Source of the DNA: Chryseobacterium sp. MYb7
GTDB lineage: Bacteria; Bacteroidota; Bacteroidia; Flavobacteriales; Weeksellaceae
DNA: 64,000 bases
Direction of reading: 5' to 3'
Assembly: GCF_002979455.1 (NCBI RefSeq)
Contig: NZ_PCOU01000011.1
Location: 62,001-126,000 of the forward strand
How positions within the stretch are numbered: position 1 is the stretch's first letter; each line of letters starts with the position of its first letter. Of this stretch, positions 18,201-27,266 are shown one piece after another. The notes under the pieces are model-generated. The model was given only the letters and a program-made list of their open reading frames with translations. It was not told the origin of the DNA and searched no databases. The position numbers were made by a program, and so were the translations under genes.

Positions 18201-20054
18201 ATGAAAACAAAACTATTCTCAATGGCTGTTGTCATGAGCTGTTTCCTTGGAGCTCAGACTAAAAAAGTTCTTTTTATCGGTATCGACGGATGTCGTGCAG
18301 ATGTAATGATGTCTACCCCTACTCCTAACATCCAAAACCTTATCAATCAGTCGATTTACTCTATGGACGGACTTTGTGCCGCCACCACCTGGAGCGGAAA
18401 CGGATGGAGCACCATGCTTACCGGTGTATGGCATACCAAGCATAATGTTCAGGACAATAACTTTACCAGTCCGAACTATGTTAATTATCCTGACTTTTTA
18501 ACAAGAGCCGAAACTTACAATCCAAACCTGAGAACAATTTCGCTTGCACACTGGGCGCCTATCAATGATAAAATTGTGAACAATGCAGATGTAAAAACGA
18601 ATCTCGCGACGGATCTTGCTGTAAAAAATGCAGCTGTAAATGCTTTACAGAACGACAATCCTGATATTCTTTTTGTAGATTTTGATGATGTAGACCATGC
18701 AGGACATTCTTATGGCTTTGCCTCAACGGTTCCTCAGTATGTTTCTTCTATTCAGACTACGGATTCTTATATTGGAGAAATTGTAACAGCCATGAAAAAC
18801 AGACCTTCTTATAACAATGAAGACTGGTTAGTAGTTCTGACGACCGATCACGGAGCAATCGAAAGCTCTCATGGAGGAGGAAATCTTACGGAGAGAAATA
18901 TTTTCACGGTCTATTCTAATCCCGGATTTACCCCTCAGCAAATCAGCAAAACGGTTTTGGAATCCAATAAAACATTTAATCAATTGAATTTTCCGGCAGG
19001 AACTTATGCAAAGCCGGCTAACCAGGCTCCTTTTAACTTTGGAGCCAATCAGGATTTTACCATTGAATTTTGGGTAAAACCTAACGCATCCTATTCCAGT
19101 GATCCGGTGATGATCAGTAATAAAAATTGGGCCAACGGAAAAAATAAAGGATTTGTTTTCTCAGGATATTCCGGGCAGACTTTTAAGATGAATATTGGCG
19201 ATGGAACGAACAGAATTGACCTTGTTGGCGGAAAAGTGGAAACCAATAAGTGGAAACATATTGCAGCAAGCTTCGACAGAGATGGCCTTGTAACATTGTA
19301 TGAAGATGGCGTTCCGGTAACTTTTGCTAAAATGAATACCATCGGAAATATTGACTCCGGACTTCCTTTGACCTTAAATCAGGATGGAACGAATACTTAC
19401 GGCATCAATCTGGCGGCTTCTTATAAAGATGTAAGAATCTGGAAATCGGCTCTTCCAAATGATGTCATCGTGAATTGGGCTAATCAGGATATTACATCTT
19501 CCCATCCCTATTATTCTCAATTACTGGCTAATTGGAGATGTAACGAAATTTCAGGAAATATTTTGACAGATTCCAGTCCGAATGCTAATAATATGACAGT
19601 AACAGGTTCTCCGACTTATAATGCTGGTACAGTGAATAATTTTAAAGTGTATGATTATACTTCTACAACAAGAGAAACTGATCACTTCCCAACGGTATTG
19701 AACTGGCTTTGTATTCCTGTGCAATCTTCATGGGGAATTGATGGTGTCAACAGAATTCCGGAATGTTCAAAGGGAGCATTAGGCACAAAAGAAACGAAAG
19801 TAATTTCTGATGATTTTAAAATATATCCAAATCCTGTTTCAACATTCATTGGAATTCAGTACAAGTCTGAGGATAAGGAAATTAAAATAGAAATCATCGA
19901 CAGTAAAGGAGCTCTTGTTTCAACGTCACATTTACAGTCTTCAAGAGGATATTACGATGAAAAAATCAATATCGGAAATCTTCCGGCAGGCGTATATTAC
20001 ATTAAAATCAACGGAAGTAAAAAGTCACTGACCAAGACTTTTATCAAGAAATAA
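18201..20054 (+). CDS. Secreted alkaline phosphatase/phosphodiesterase with LamG domain and T9SS tail
   Basis: 617 residues. Signal peptide (1-19), then a type I phosphodiesterase/nucleotide-pyrophosphatase-like domain (about 20-270) with metal site D29 (GIDGCRAD), candidate nucleophile S65 (TTWSGNGW, where many relatives have Thr), DVDHAGH and TTDHG. A LamG/concanavalin-like domain follows (about 285-440, FTIEFWVKP, WKHIAASFDR), then a type A T9SS sorting domain (about 545-617, IYPNPVS to the KTFIKK end). It should be exported across the outer membrane and release phosphate or alcohol from organic phosphorus outside the cell. Separate transcription unit from the operon before it, but a likely functional partner. 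Confidence 0.87.
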   Translation: MKTKLFSMAVVMSCFLGAQTKKVLFIGIDGCRADVMMSTPTPNIQNLINQSIYSMDGLCAATTWSGNGWSTMLTGVWHTKHNVQDNNFTSPNYVNYPDFLTRAETYNPNLRTISLAHWAPINDKIVNNADVKTNLATDLAVKNAAVNALQNDNPDILFVDFDDVDHAGHSYGFASTVPQYVSSIQTTDSYIGEIVTAMKNRPSYNNEDWLVVLTTDHGAIESSHGGGNLTERNIFTVYSNPGFTPQQISKTVLESNKTFNQLNFPAGTYAKPANQAPFNFGANQDFTIEFWVKPNASYSSDPVMISNKNWANGKNKGFVFSGYSGQTFKMNIGDGTNRIDLVGGKVETNKWKHIAASFDRDGLVTLYEDGVPVTFAKMNTIGNIDSGLPLTLNQDGTNTYGINLAASYKDVRIWKSALPNDVIVNWANQDITSSHPYYSQLLANWRCNEISGNILTDSSPNANNMTVTGSPTYNAGTVNNFKVYDYTSTTRETDHFPTVLNWLCIPVQSSWGIDGVNRIPECSKGALGTKETKVISDDFKIYPNPVSTFIGIQYKSEDKEIKIEIIDSKGALVSTSHLQSSRGYYDEKINIGNLPAGVYYIKINGSKKSLTKTFIKK

Positions 20055-20081
20055 AACAGTAAAGCAATTAGATTTAATTTT

Positions 20082-20127
20082 AATATTAGAACAAGGATAT
20101 TCTTATCCGAGTTCTAATATTTTTTTG
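20082..20127. terminator. Bidirectional terminator between convergent genes
   Basis: AATATTAGAAC and GTTCTAATATT enclose an inner GGATA/TATCC stem and are followed by a T run on the plus strand. Confidence 0.8.
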
Positions 20128-20128
20128 C

Positions 20129-20617
20129 TTATTTGTTAAATATCAACTCCATTCGAACATCCGCGCGGTCATACTCTGCCTGGCCGATAGGAGTATGAAT
20201 AAAGCCCAGCTTTTCATAAAGTTTAATAGCAGGAACCAGTATTGAATTGGTCACTAAAAAGACTTTTCCTGCATTGAGTTCTTTAGCTTTTTCAACCAAT
20301 GCATTTCCCAGCAGATAGCCCAATTTTTTACCTTGCGCTTTAGGGCTTACCGCCATCTTTGATAGCTCAAAAGTAAGAGGATTATCCTCCGTTTTTACTA
20401 ATGCACAGGTTCCTACGACTTCTCCATCCAATAAAGCAAAGACAATATGTCCATCTTTATTTAAAATATGTTCTTCAGGATTATCCAGCAGCTTATAATC
20501 CCCTGCTTCCATCACAAAAAATGCTTTGATCCATTCTTCATTCAAAGCTTTGAAAGCTTCTTTATACTGAGATTCGTAGGCTACAATTTTTACTTCATTC
20601 TTAGTATCATTCATCAC
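20129..20617 (-). CDS. GNAT family N-acetyltransferase
   Basis: 162 residues. Acetyl-CoA-binding motif A is seen in SKMAVSPKAQGKKLGYLLGNALV (Q/RxxGxG/A type) and motif B in VTNSILVPAIKLYEKLGF. Substrate unknown. Two adjacent Met codons make the start uncertain by one residue. It begins 11 bases after the MocR-type regulator and is co-transcribed with it. Confidence 0.87.
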   Translation of the reverse strand: MMNDTKNEVKIVAYESQYKEAFKALNEEWIKAFFVMEAGDYKLLDNPEEHILNKDGHIVFALLDGEVVGTCALVKTEDNPLTFELSKMAVSPKAQGKKLGYLLGNALVEKAKELNAGKVFLVTNSILVPAIKLYEKLGFIHTPIGQAEYDRADVRMELIFNK

Positions 20618-20628
20618 TATAAGGTTTA

Positions 20629-22044
20629 TTAAATTCTATTTTTTATCATTTTTCCCAACTTTTCCAGGTCACTTTCCACTCTGTCTGTCCATTCTAATGC
20701 ATAATTCAGACGCATACAGTTCTGATACCGATTATATTGTGAAAACATTCTTCCGGGGGCAAAGTTTACTTTCTGGCTTACGGCAGCATCATAAAGATCT
20801 TCTGTACAGACTCTCTTATCCAGCTCCAGCCAGAGCATAAAACCTCCTTTGGGTTCCGAAATTTTGGTATTATCCGGAAAATATTCAATCACCGATTTTT
20901 GGATCTGAAGGTAGTTGGCGTACAATTTTTTTCTGAACATTCTCAAATGATGATCATAGCGCCCGTGAGCAAGGAAATCTGTAATCACATCTGAAAACAA
21001 AGAAGGACCACTTACCGTCTGAACCAATTTTTGGCGGATGATTTTTTCTTTAAATTTCCCCGGAGCCACCCATCCTACTCTAAAACCCGGAGCCAATGTT
21101 TTGGAAACAGAACCTACCCACATCACAATTCCTGCTTCATCATAAAACTTACATGGTTTTGGTCTTCCTGCTCCGAAATAGATATTTCCATACACATCAT
21201 CTTCAACCAAAGGAACGTTATACTCAGTAAGCATTTTCACCAGCTCTTTTTTGTTTTCGTCTGGCATCTGAAACCCAAGGGGGTTGTTATAGTTCACCAC
21301 AAAACAACATGCAGAAAGCTTTGGGAGAACCTTTTTTAAAGCATCCAGATCCACTCCCGTAATGGGATGGGTAGGAATTTCTACCGCCTTTAATCCCAAT
21401 AACTGAATCGCCTGAAGAATTCCAAAATACACAGGACTTTCCACCGCCACGGAATCTCCCGGTTGTGTCACAGCCATTAAGCAATTGTAAACGGCATTCA
21501 TCGCTCCGGAAGTAATAACCAGATCATCTTCTGTAATCCTTCCTTCCATAACCATCGACCATTTGGCAATTTCCCGGCGAAGTTCCTCACTTCCCTGTAC
21601 AGGCTCATAATTGGTTCCACTGTCATTTTTTCTCTTGATCACATCAATCATACATTTCTTCATCTTGGCCACCGGAAGAAGGCTTTTCCCCGGAATTCCC
21701 AATCCAAACTGTGTAATATCTGTTCCACTAATCACTCCAAATACTTTATCAATAAGGTCTTGCGGTGTATTCTTTTTTTCTGAAACCTTCATCTGAGCTA
21801 CGGAAGGCAGCGCTAGTTTTCGCTTTGAAGTCTGGCTTACATAGTATCCATATTTAGGGCGTGATTCTACCAGAGAACGGCTTTCCAGTTCCATATAAGC
21901 CTGTTTTATGGTATTCAGACTCACATTATATAACTTTTGGGCGCTTCTCAATGAAGGCAGCCTTTCTCCAAACTGCAGGGTTTCACTTTTAATCTGCTCT
22001 GTGACAGAATTGGCTATTTTAAGGTACAGAACATCTTTAGACAT
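20629..22044 (-). CDS. MocR/GabR-type regulator (GntR HTH fused to class I aminotransferase)
   Basis: 471 residues. A GntR winged helix (about 1-75, FGERLPSLRSAQKLYNVSLNTIKQAY) is joined to a fold-type I PLP domain (about 105-470). The PLP Lys is in SVSKTLAPGFRVGW, with YNNPLGFQ and VEDDVYG also present. MocR proteins usually regulate nearby genes for PLP or amino compounds, or act as aminotransferases. The GNAT downstream is the obvious co-regulated gene. Confidence 0.9.
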   Translation of the reverse strand: MSKDVLYLKIANSVTEQIKSETLQFGERLPSLRSAQKLYNVSLNTIKQAYMELESRSLVESRPKYGYYVSQTSKRKLALPSVAQMKVSEKKNTPQDLIDKVFGVISGTDITQFGLGIPGKSLLPVAKMKKCMIDVIKRKNDSGTNYEPVQGSEELRREIAKWSMVMEGRITEDDLVITSGAMNAVYNCLMAVTQPGDSVAVESPVYFGILQAIQLLGLKAVEIPTHPITGVDLDALKKVLPKLSACCFVVNYNNPLGFQMPDENKKELVKMLTEYNVPLVEDDVYGNIYFGAGRPKPCKFYDEAGIVMWVGSVSKTLAPGFRVGWVAPGKFKEKIIRQKLVQTVSGPSLFSDVITDFLAHGRYDHHLRMFRKKLYANYLQIQKSVIEYFPDNTKISEPKGGFMLWLELDKRVCTEDLYDAAVSQKVNFAPGRMFSQYNRYQNCMRLNYALEWTDRVESDLEKLGKMIKNRI

Positions 22045-22085
22045 AGAATCAGTGTTTTACGTAAATGTACAATTTTATCCTCTCT

Positions 22086-22454
22086 TTATTCAGGATTCAG
22101 CCAGCTGATCATACTGCTGATACTGCTTTTTAATTGTTCTTGATCTTTGAAATTGGGTGTATTATTATTTTTAAAATATCTTTCAGCACGGGAAAAGAAA
22201 TTTCTCTTTTCGGCTTCTGTCATTTTGTTTTTATCATAAATTTTAAAAGAGATTTCATCATTTTCATTCACGATAAGACTTGCAAAAGCTATAGTTTCCC
22301 TTCCATTTTTAGCCAAAAGAAAAGGTAGACCAAAGTTTTGGTCTGCTTTCTTCAGATTCTGTGTTTCCAGAAATATGTTCTTCAGCACCAACATGTCTGA
22401 TACATAAGCCTCAGCATATTGAAACTGTTTCTGATGTTGAGTTATTGTTTCCAT
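22086..22454 (-). CDS. Hypothetical protein
   Basis: 122 residues, charged, no signal peptide or membrane segment and no domain recognised. It has the look of a small alpha/beta cytoplasmic protein (LAKNGRETIAFASLIVNENDEISFKIY). Located 41 bases upstream of the MocR gene on the same strand, so possibly in its operon. Confidence 0.6.
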   Translation of the reverse strand: METITQHQKQFQYAEAYVSDMLVLKNIFLETQNLKKADQNFGLPFLLAKNGRETIAFASLIVNENDEISFKIYDKNKMTEAEKRNFFSRAERYFKNNNTPNFKDQEQLKSSISSMISWLNPE

Positions 22455-22601
22455 ATTTTCTTCTTTAGCTAAACAAAATTATGGACTATTTAATTTTGGA
22501 TACAGATACAGAACTCTAGAATATTATGGGTACAGAATTTTTTATCTAATTAATTTTATCTCTCTCGGATTAAACAGCTTTCGCAGATTATTTGGTACAT
22601 A

Positions 22602-22636
22602 AAAATCCCTATGTAATCAAATACACAGGGATTTTT
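22602..22636 (-). terminator. Terminator after the LolA-like gene
   Basis: AAAATCCCT and AGGGATTTT arms with inner TGTA/TACA pairs, followed by T-rich sequence on the minus strand. Confidence 0.7.
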
Positions 22637-22665
22637 ACTAGCTAAAAGGCTTTATAATTTCGATT

Positions 22666-23370
22666 TTATTTAAAATCTTTATCCTCAATGTTTTTATTAT
22701 AATACAAATCTACAAGGGTTGCTTCCTGACTTTCATTTTCAGAAAGAAAAGTTGATTTAGTAGCATACCAAAGATCTCCGAACTTCTTGTAATCACTTTG
22801 TAACACCGTCGAAAAAGTATTCTTTTCTCCATTTTCCACCGTTTCTTCTTTACTTAAAAAGAATGATTTTACATCATAATACAGATAAGTCACTTTGCCA
22901 GTTACATAGGTCGCCTTTATTTTATAATAAATCTTATCTGGATTTTCTTCAATAAGTTCAATTTTGTATAATTTCGGATCTATATAGGCAAGTTCATTAA
23001 TAATGTACTTTCTGTCAGCTTTATCTTTAAACTCAGCAGGATCAGCCAATTTTCTCTCTCCATTGACCAACTCATAACCAGTTTTCCCATCAAACCATGA
23101 TCTGTATACAATCCTTCCCTGATATTCAATTTCAAAACTGCCTTTATTAGGAACCATTTCTTTGGTAATCCAATGCACATTCCGGCCGTCCATTACCGTT
23201 TCTGATTTGGAATAAAGTGTTTTTATACTGCTTAAAAGCTGTTTCCCTCCTTCTGCCTGAATGGCTTTTTCTATAATTTCTTTGGCTTTGCTTTCGCTGG
23301 ATGTCTGTGAGAATAATGGGTTGGACGCAGCTATCATGCTAACGACTACAATGGTATTGAATAATTTCAT
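22666..23370 (-). CDS. Secreted protein, outer-membrane lipoprotein-sorting (LolA)-like
   Basis: 234 residues with a signal peptide (about 1-22, ending NPLFSQ). The mature part begins with an amphipathic helix and KAIQAEGGKQLLSSIKTLYSK, then a beta-rich half-barrel pattern as in LolA/ZnLolA-like proteins of Bacteroidota. Likely periplasmic. Function unknown. Confidence 0.65.
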   Translation of the reverse strand: MKLFNTIVVVSMIAASNPLFSQTSSESKAKEIIEKAIQAEGGKQLLSSIKTLYSKSETVMDGRNVHWITKEMVPNKGSFEIEYQGRIVYRSWFDGKTGYELVNGERKLADPAEFKDKADRKYIINELAYIDPKLYKIELIEENPDKIYYKIKATYVTGKVTYLYYDVKSFFLSKEETVENGEKNTFSTVLQSDYKKFGDLWYATKSTFLSENESQEATLVDLYYNKNIEDKDFK

Positions 23371-23389
23371 GGTTTTATTTTTTCTGGAA

Positions 23390-23397
23390 CAAATGTA
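23390..23397 (-). promoter_or_regulatory. Minus-7 box TACATTTG
   Basis: TAnnTTTG match on the minus strand 20 bases before the LolA-like gene. Confidence 0.5.
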
Positions 23398-23669
23398 GCA
23401 AAAGACATTTCAATTTTTAAATAATTTAAAATTATTTGTAATCAAATATAATCGGCAAAACTAACCGTAAATAATCGCAGAACTAAATGTAAAGGAAAAA
23501 AACACGTATTATGCATCAATACTTAATATTTACTGTTTTTTAAACGTGTTTTAATTAAGCTTTAAAACAAATTTAAAAGCCCCAATATTTATAAAATGAT
23601 CTTTTATTGTTTTCAAAATTAATATGTCTATAGTTTATACTTTCAGTCCGTATTAAATTTAATTAGTTC

Positions 23670-24167
23670 TTATTTTTGATTATGTCGCCAATGAATAAAT
23701 TTTTGTGTTGATTGTGGATCGCTTTTAAACCAAAGATCCATATCTTTTAAAAGTTCGGCATTTTCTTTAGACATGATCACATTATTTTTTAAAAGCTGTT
23801 CTTTATATTCTTTTTGGGTAAGGGCTTTGGTTTCAGAAGCTTTGGAATAGACAAAAAATAAAACTCCGAAACTAATAATTAACATTGCAAAAGAAGATAA
23901 CCAAATATAAAGGCTTAGTTTCGGCACTTTTAAACGCGAATTAAGACGTTCTATGTTTTCTTCTGTTCTTTCCTTGTAAAAAGAATTTAGATAGCTTAAA
24001 TCAGGCTCTATTTGCATGGTTTTGAGTTCTACAATTTTATATTCAAGTTGTGTTATAACTTGTTCAATCTCATTGGCTATTCTTTCTTCTTTAAGAACAT
24101 TTGAATTGATTTTTTCTGCATTAGAGGACATAATTTCCATTATTTCCTGATTAGTATATTCCGCCAT
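23670..24167 (-). CDS. Hypothetical protein with coiled coil and one membrane helix
   Basis: 165 residues. A coiled-coil-like N-terminal half (about 20-85) is followed by one transmembrane helix (about 90-108, LYIWLSSFAMLIISFGVLFF) and a charged C-terminal tail. The layout resembles small accessory proteins of mobilisable elements, but no family was recognised. More AT-rich than the genes to its left. Confidence 0.6.
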   Translation of the reverse strand: MAEYTNQEIMEIMSSNAEKINSNVLKEERIANEIEQVITQLEYKIVELKTMQIEPDLSYLNSFYKERTEENIERLNSRLKVPKLSLYIWLSSFAMLIISFGVLFFVYSKASETKALTQKEYKEQLLKNNVIMSKENAELLKDMDLWFKSDPQSTQKFIHWRHNQK

Positions 24168-24351
24168 TTAAATTTATTTATATTCCAAATTTATAATTTA
24201 TTCTCTTACATAGTTGCAGTAAAAATTATATTTTACACTTGTTACGGAAAACCGTATTTTTTTTAATGCAATTTTTTTTATCTATGCAAAAGCAAGTATC
24301 AGAGCTATTTAACATAAAAAAAATAATTCTCACTTGATTTGATTTATTTTA

Positions 24352-24359
24352 TATTTTTG
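24352..24359 (+). promoter_or_regulatory. Minus-7 box TATTTTTG with upstream TTG
   Basis: TAnnTTTG match 44 bases before the small secreted peptide gene, with TTG at 24334. Confidence 0.5.
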
Positions 24360-24402
24360 AGATACATTTTTAAATTAATAACTAATCATTAAAAAAACGA
24401 TT

Positions 24403-24618
24403 ATGAAAAAAACAGTTTTATTAGGCGCTTTATTAATCGCTGGTGTAGTAAGTGCATTTCCTTTTAGAACCTCATGCGGAAAAGTACTTCAAGTTAGTCA
24501 AACTATCGCTGATCACATGTCACAAAATCAATTAGCTGGCTATCTTACAGACTTAAACGGTGAAACATGCCCTCAACATGCAGGCTCAACTGTAGTAACA
24601 GTGATTTATAGCCACTAA
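24403..24618 (+). CDS. Small secreted peptide (71 aa)
   Basis: A signal peptide (about 1-18, MKKTVLLGALLIAGVVSA) precedes a mature part of about 53 residues with two Cys (in TSCGK and ETCPQ), which could form one disulfide. Good promoter upstream and own terminator downstream support expression. No family recognised. The gene sits just before a GLPGLI gene, but a terminator separates them. Confidence 0.7.
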   Translation: MKKTVLLGALLIAGVVSAFPFRTSCGKVLQVSQTIADHMSQNQLAGYLTDLNGETCPQHAGSTVVTVIYSH

Positions 24619-24637
24619 TAATTAAAAAAATTACTAA

Positions 24638-24668
24638 TAAGACCGTCATAAGTGTGGCGGTCTTTTTT
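24638..24668 (+). terminator. Terminator after the small peptide gene
   Basis: AAGACCG pairs with CGGTCTT, followed by seven T. Confidence 0.8.
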
Positions 24669-24683
24669 TAATAATGAGCAAAA

Positions 24684-25463
24684 ATGAAAAAGATTATACT
24701 ATTACTAAATTTGTTAATCGTAACCTTATTTTATTGTCAGAAAAAATTTGATGTAGTTTTTGAAGCCGATTATAAATTAAACTACAAACTTAATAAAGCT
24801 AGTAATTATAAAAAAACTACAACATTCGCCCTTTTGATAAATCAGGATGCTTCTTTTTTTAAAAACATGAATAAGTATATAGCAGATTCTTTAGAAGTGG
24901 AAAAAGTAGACGTACCTTTAAATGAATCAATGAAGTATGTTACGGATTTTCGAGAAACAATTGGTACTACATCTGCAAAATTATATATTACAACAGAGAT
25001 AAATTATATTGATTATTCATATGAAGAACCTAATAATATAAACTGGAAAGTAAAAAATGAATTTAAAACTATATTAGGTTTTAAATGTCAAAAAGCTGAA
25101 ACAACGAAATATGGACGAACCTGGACGGCTTGGTTTACAACTGATATACCATTTCAATATGGACCATATAAATTTAATGGTCTTCCGGGCTTAATTACTG
25201 AATTATATGACAGTAAAGACGATTATCATTACACCATATATTCCTTTAGAAAAAGAAAATATACTTGTAAATCGGCTAATATTGCTACTAATGCAAAGAA
25301 AACAACAAAAGAAAAAATTTGGGAGCTTCTAAAAAATAAGATTGCTGGCAGAATGCAGGTTCATGAAGAGTTTATAGAGAATAAAGATGATTTAGAAATG
25401 ATCAGGCGGAATGCAATAGAAGCCGAAAAAAATTTAAATCCAATCGAATTAAGTATATACTAA
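24684..25463 (+). CDS. GLPGLI family protein
   Basis: 259 residues. Signal peptide about 1-18 (ending LFYCQ). The name-giving motif is intact in YKFNGLPGLITELYDS, preceded by the family AWFTTDIPFQYGPY. GLPGLI proteins are secreted proteins of Bacteroidota, often next to TonB-type receptors; their biochemical role is unknown. Shorter than the second GLPGLI protein in this window (at about 53 kb) and followed by a strong terminator. Confidence 0.85.
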   Translation: MKKIILLLNLLIVTLFYCQKKFDVVFEADYKLNYKLNKASNYKKTTTFALLINQDASFFKNMNKYIADSLEVEKVDVPLNESMKYVTDFRETIGTTSAKLYITTEINYIDYSYEEPNNINWKVKNEFKTILGFKCQKAETTKYGRTWTAWFTTDIPFQYGPYKFNGLPGLITELYDSKDDYHYTIYSFRKRKYTCKSANIATNAKKTTKEKIWELLKNKIAGRMQVHEEFIENKDDLEMIRRNAIEAEKNLNPIELSIY

Positions 25464-25488
25464 AAACATCTTTAAAAGATGTTTTTTT
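25464..25488 (+). terminator. Terminator after GLPGLI gene
   Basis: AACATCTTT pairs with AAAGATGTT, followed by a long T run. Confidence 0.8.
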
Positions 25489-25502
25489 TTATTTAAAGAG
25501 TA

Positions 25503-26141
25503 TTGTTAAATTTTATTTTAAATACTAATTTTAAAGCTAATTCTAAAACATTGAAAAATAAACTATCAACAGCCTTACTGGCTCTATTTTTTGGTTGCAT
25601 TGGTGCGCATAGATTTTATTTAAATCAAGATAGAAAGGGATATAAATATCTATACCTGTCTATATCAATTATCGGATTATATTTAATAAGATATTTTTTT
25701 GATATCGATACCAAATTTACATTAATTCTGAACTATAGTTTACTTGCAATATTGTTTAGCATTATAGTATTCGACTTTTTTTATTTTCTTATAATCACTG
25801 ATGATAAATTCGATGATAAGTATAATGGATATAATGGAAATACCTATTTTAAAGAAATTCAAAATGAAATTGATACATATTACCGATACATTAAAAATAT
25901 TGATTTGATTGCAATTAAAAATGGTGATTTTAAAGAAGGTTCTTACAATGGTTTAATAAAAGAACTGATGGATATCTACGATAAGATGATCAATGTACCT
26001 CCTGCACAAATTTATCTTTACCGAAATGATTTTCACAAATTACAAGATGAAATTAATAAGATCAATATTTCTTTAGGTGATCCTAAAATCAACTACTTTA
26101 ATTTTTTTAATACTTATTTACCGGACGATGATTCTTTTTAA
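25503..26141 (+). CDS. TM2 domain membrane protein
   Basis: 212 residues from a TTG start. The TM2 domain (about 18-85) shows ALLALFFGCIGAHRFYLNQDRKG, two membrane hairpins and a conserved turn. The C-terminal half (about 105-212) is soluble, charged and helical. TM2 proteins occur in many bacteria without a settled function. Its end overlaps the next gene by 14 bases, so the pair is translated together. Codon use is very AT-rich. Confidence 0.75.
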   Translation: MLNFILNTNFKANSKTLKNKLSTALLALFFGCIGAHRFYLNQDRKGYKYLYLSISIIGLYLIRYFFDIDTKFTLILNYSLLAILFSIIVFDFFYFLIITDDKFDDKYNGYNGNTYFKEIQNEIDTYYRYIKNIDLIAIKNGDFKEGSYNGLIKELMDIYDKMINVPPAQIYLYRNDFHKLQDEINKINISLGDPKINYFNFFNTYLPDDDSF

Positions 26142-26898
26142 ATATAAATCAATCGAGTTTGCTCCTGAAGATAAAACCTATTCAACATCATTTTTAAGAG
26201 ATTGTAGATGTTTATTAAATAATCAGCTATGGTTTTCATCTTTGAAATATTTGAATGATCCTTTTGAAGGTGTATTTCAAATAGACAATTACGCAAGTTC
26301 AGCAATAAAATTGTTTAAGAAAAATATTAACATCAAAAAGGTAGAGAAACTTAAAATTGATGTTATAAAAATGATGCAGGATACATGTGGTATTTTATCA
26401 CTAACCACCGACAACCAAAATTTATTAATGTGGTCTCATTACACAAATAATCAAAAAGGTTATTGCCTTGAATTTGATTTAGAACCTGGAAACTTTATAG
26501 GCTACAACAATAAAAAAATAAACTCCAAAAACGTAAACTTTAAAAAAGTTAGTTATTCAAATACTTATCCTAAAACTTCTATTTTAAATAGTGATCATAA
26601 AATGATTTTTGGATTTAAAAGTAAGTGTTGGAATTACGAAAAAGAATACCGTTTTATAAGTAATAATTCCGGACTGTACACTCATAATGATGGATGTCTA
26701 AAAACAATATATTTAGGATCTGAATGTGATTTTATAGATGAAATTTTACTTTGCTCTATAGCTTTTGTTAAGGGAGCAAAGGTTTATAAGGCAAAACTTT
26801 TTTCAGATAAGTTTGAACTCTACTTTCTTCCTTATGATCTTGAATCTTTAAATAGAAAAATCAATTGTCAAAAATTCGTTGAAAGTCTTTTTAATTAA
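26128..26898 (+). CDS. DUF2971 family protein
   Basis: 256 residues from Met at 26128 (MILFKYKSIEFAPE); an earlier in-frame Met lies inside the TM2 gene. Family marks are QLWFSSLKYLNDPFEG, LSLTTDNQNLLMWSHYTNNQKGYCLEFDL and the late FKSKCWNYEKEYRFI. DUF2971 proteins are cytoplasmic and common in accessory and mobile regions; function unknown. Translationally coupled to the TM2 gene. Confidence 0.8.
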   Translation: MILFKYKSIEFAPEDKTYSTSFLRDCRCLLNNQLWFSSLKYLNDPFEGVFQIDNYASSAIKLFKKNINIKKVEKLKIDVIKMMQDTCGILSLTTDNQNLLMWSHYTNNQKGYCLEFDLEPGNFIGYNNKKINSKNVNFKKVSYSNTYPKTSILNSDHKMIFGFKSKCWNYEKEYRFISNNSGLYTHNDGCLKTIYLGSECDFIDEILLCSIAFVKGAKVYKAKLFSDKFELYFLPYDLESLNRKINCQKFVESLFN

Positions 26899-27010
26899 AC
26901 AGTTCAAAAATTTGTGTTTCACCATTACCCAATAATTAAAATAATTTATTTTAAGCTGTCAAAATTTTGTTGTTAAATTATCTCAACTGTTATCGTTTTT
27001 AATATTTTTG

Positions 27011-27220
27011 TCATTCTACATTAGGATAAATTCTATTTAATTCTCTATCTATTGGGGTGTTCAAAATTGTATTTAATGTAGTTCGACTTATTGGATATAC
27101 TGGGTAAATGTATTTCCTTAAAATAACGGTATCGGGGATATCTTCGGTCTTATATTTCAAATATAGATCCCTTATGTTTTTATAGCGTATTAAAGTGTTT
27201 TTTTGAATATTGGAAGCCAT
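27011..27220 (-). CDS. Small phage-type protein, possibly HTH
   Basis: 69 residues. The pattern IRYKNIRDLYLKYK followed by PISRTTLNTILNTPID resembles small proteins of Bacteroidota transposable elements that end in a short helix-turn-helix. Diverges from the next gene across a 46-base gap. Could be a host gene just outside the element. Confidence 0.5.
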   Translation of the reverse strand: MASNIQKNTLIRYKNIRDLYLKYKTEDIPDTVILRKYIYPVYPISRTTLNTILNTPIDRELNRIYPNVE

Positions 27221-27266
27221 TTTATAAAATACTTTATGTAATTATAAATTTAGTATATTCAGTTTT

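Noticed and set aside
24239..24260. GTTACGGAAAACCGTATT inverted sequence as an operator
   Set aside because: Short (ACGG/CCGT) and far from the likely promoter of the peptide gene; not convincing.
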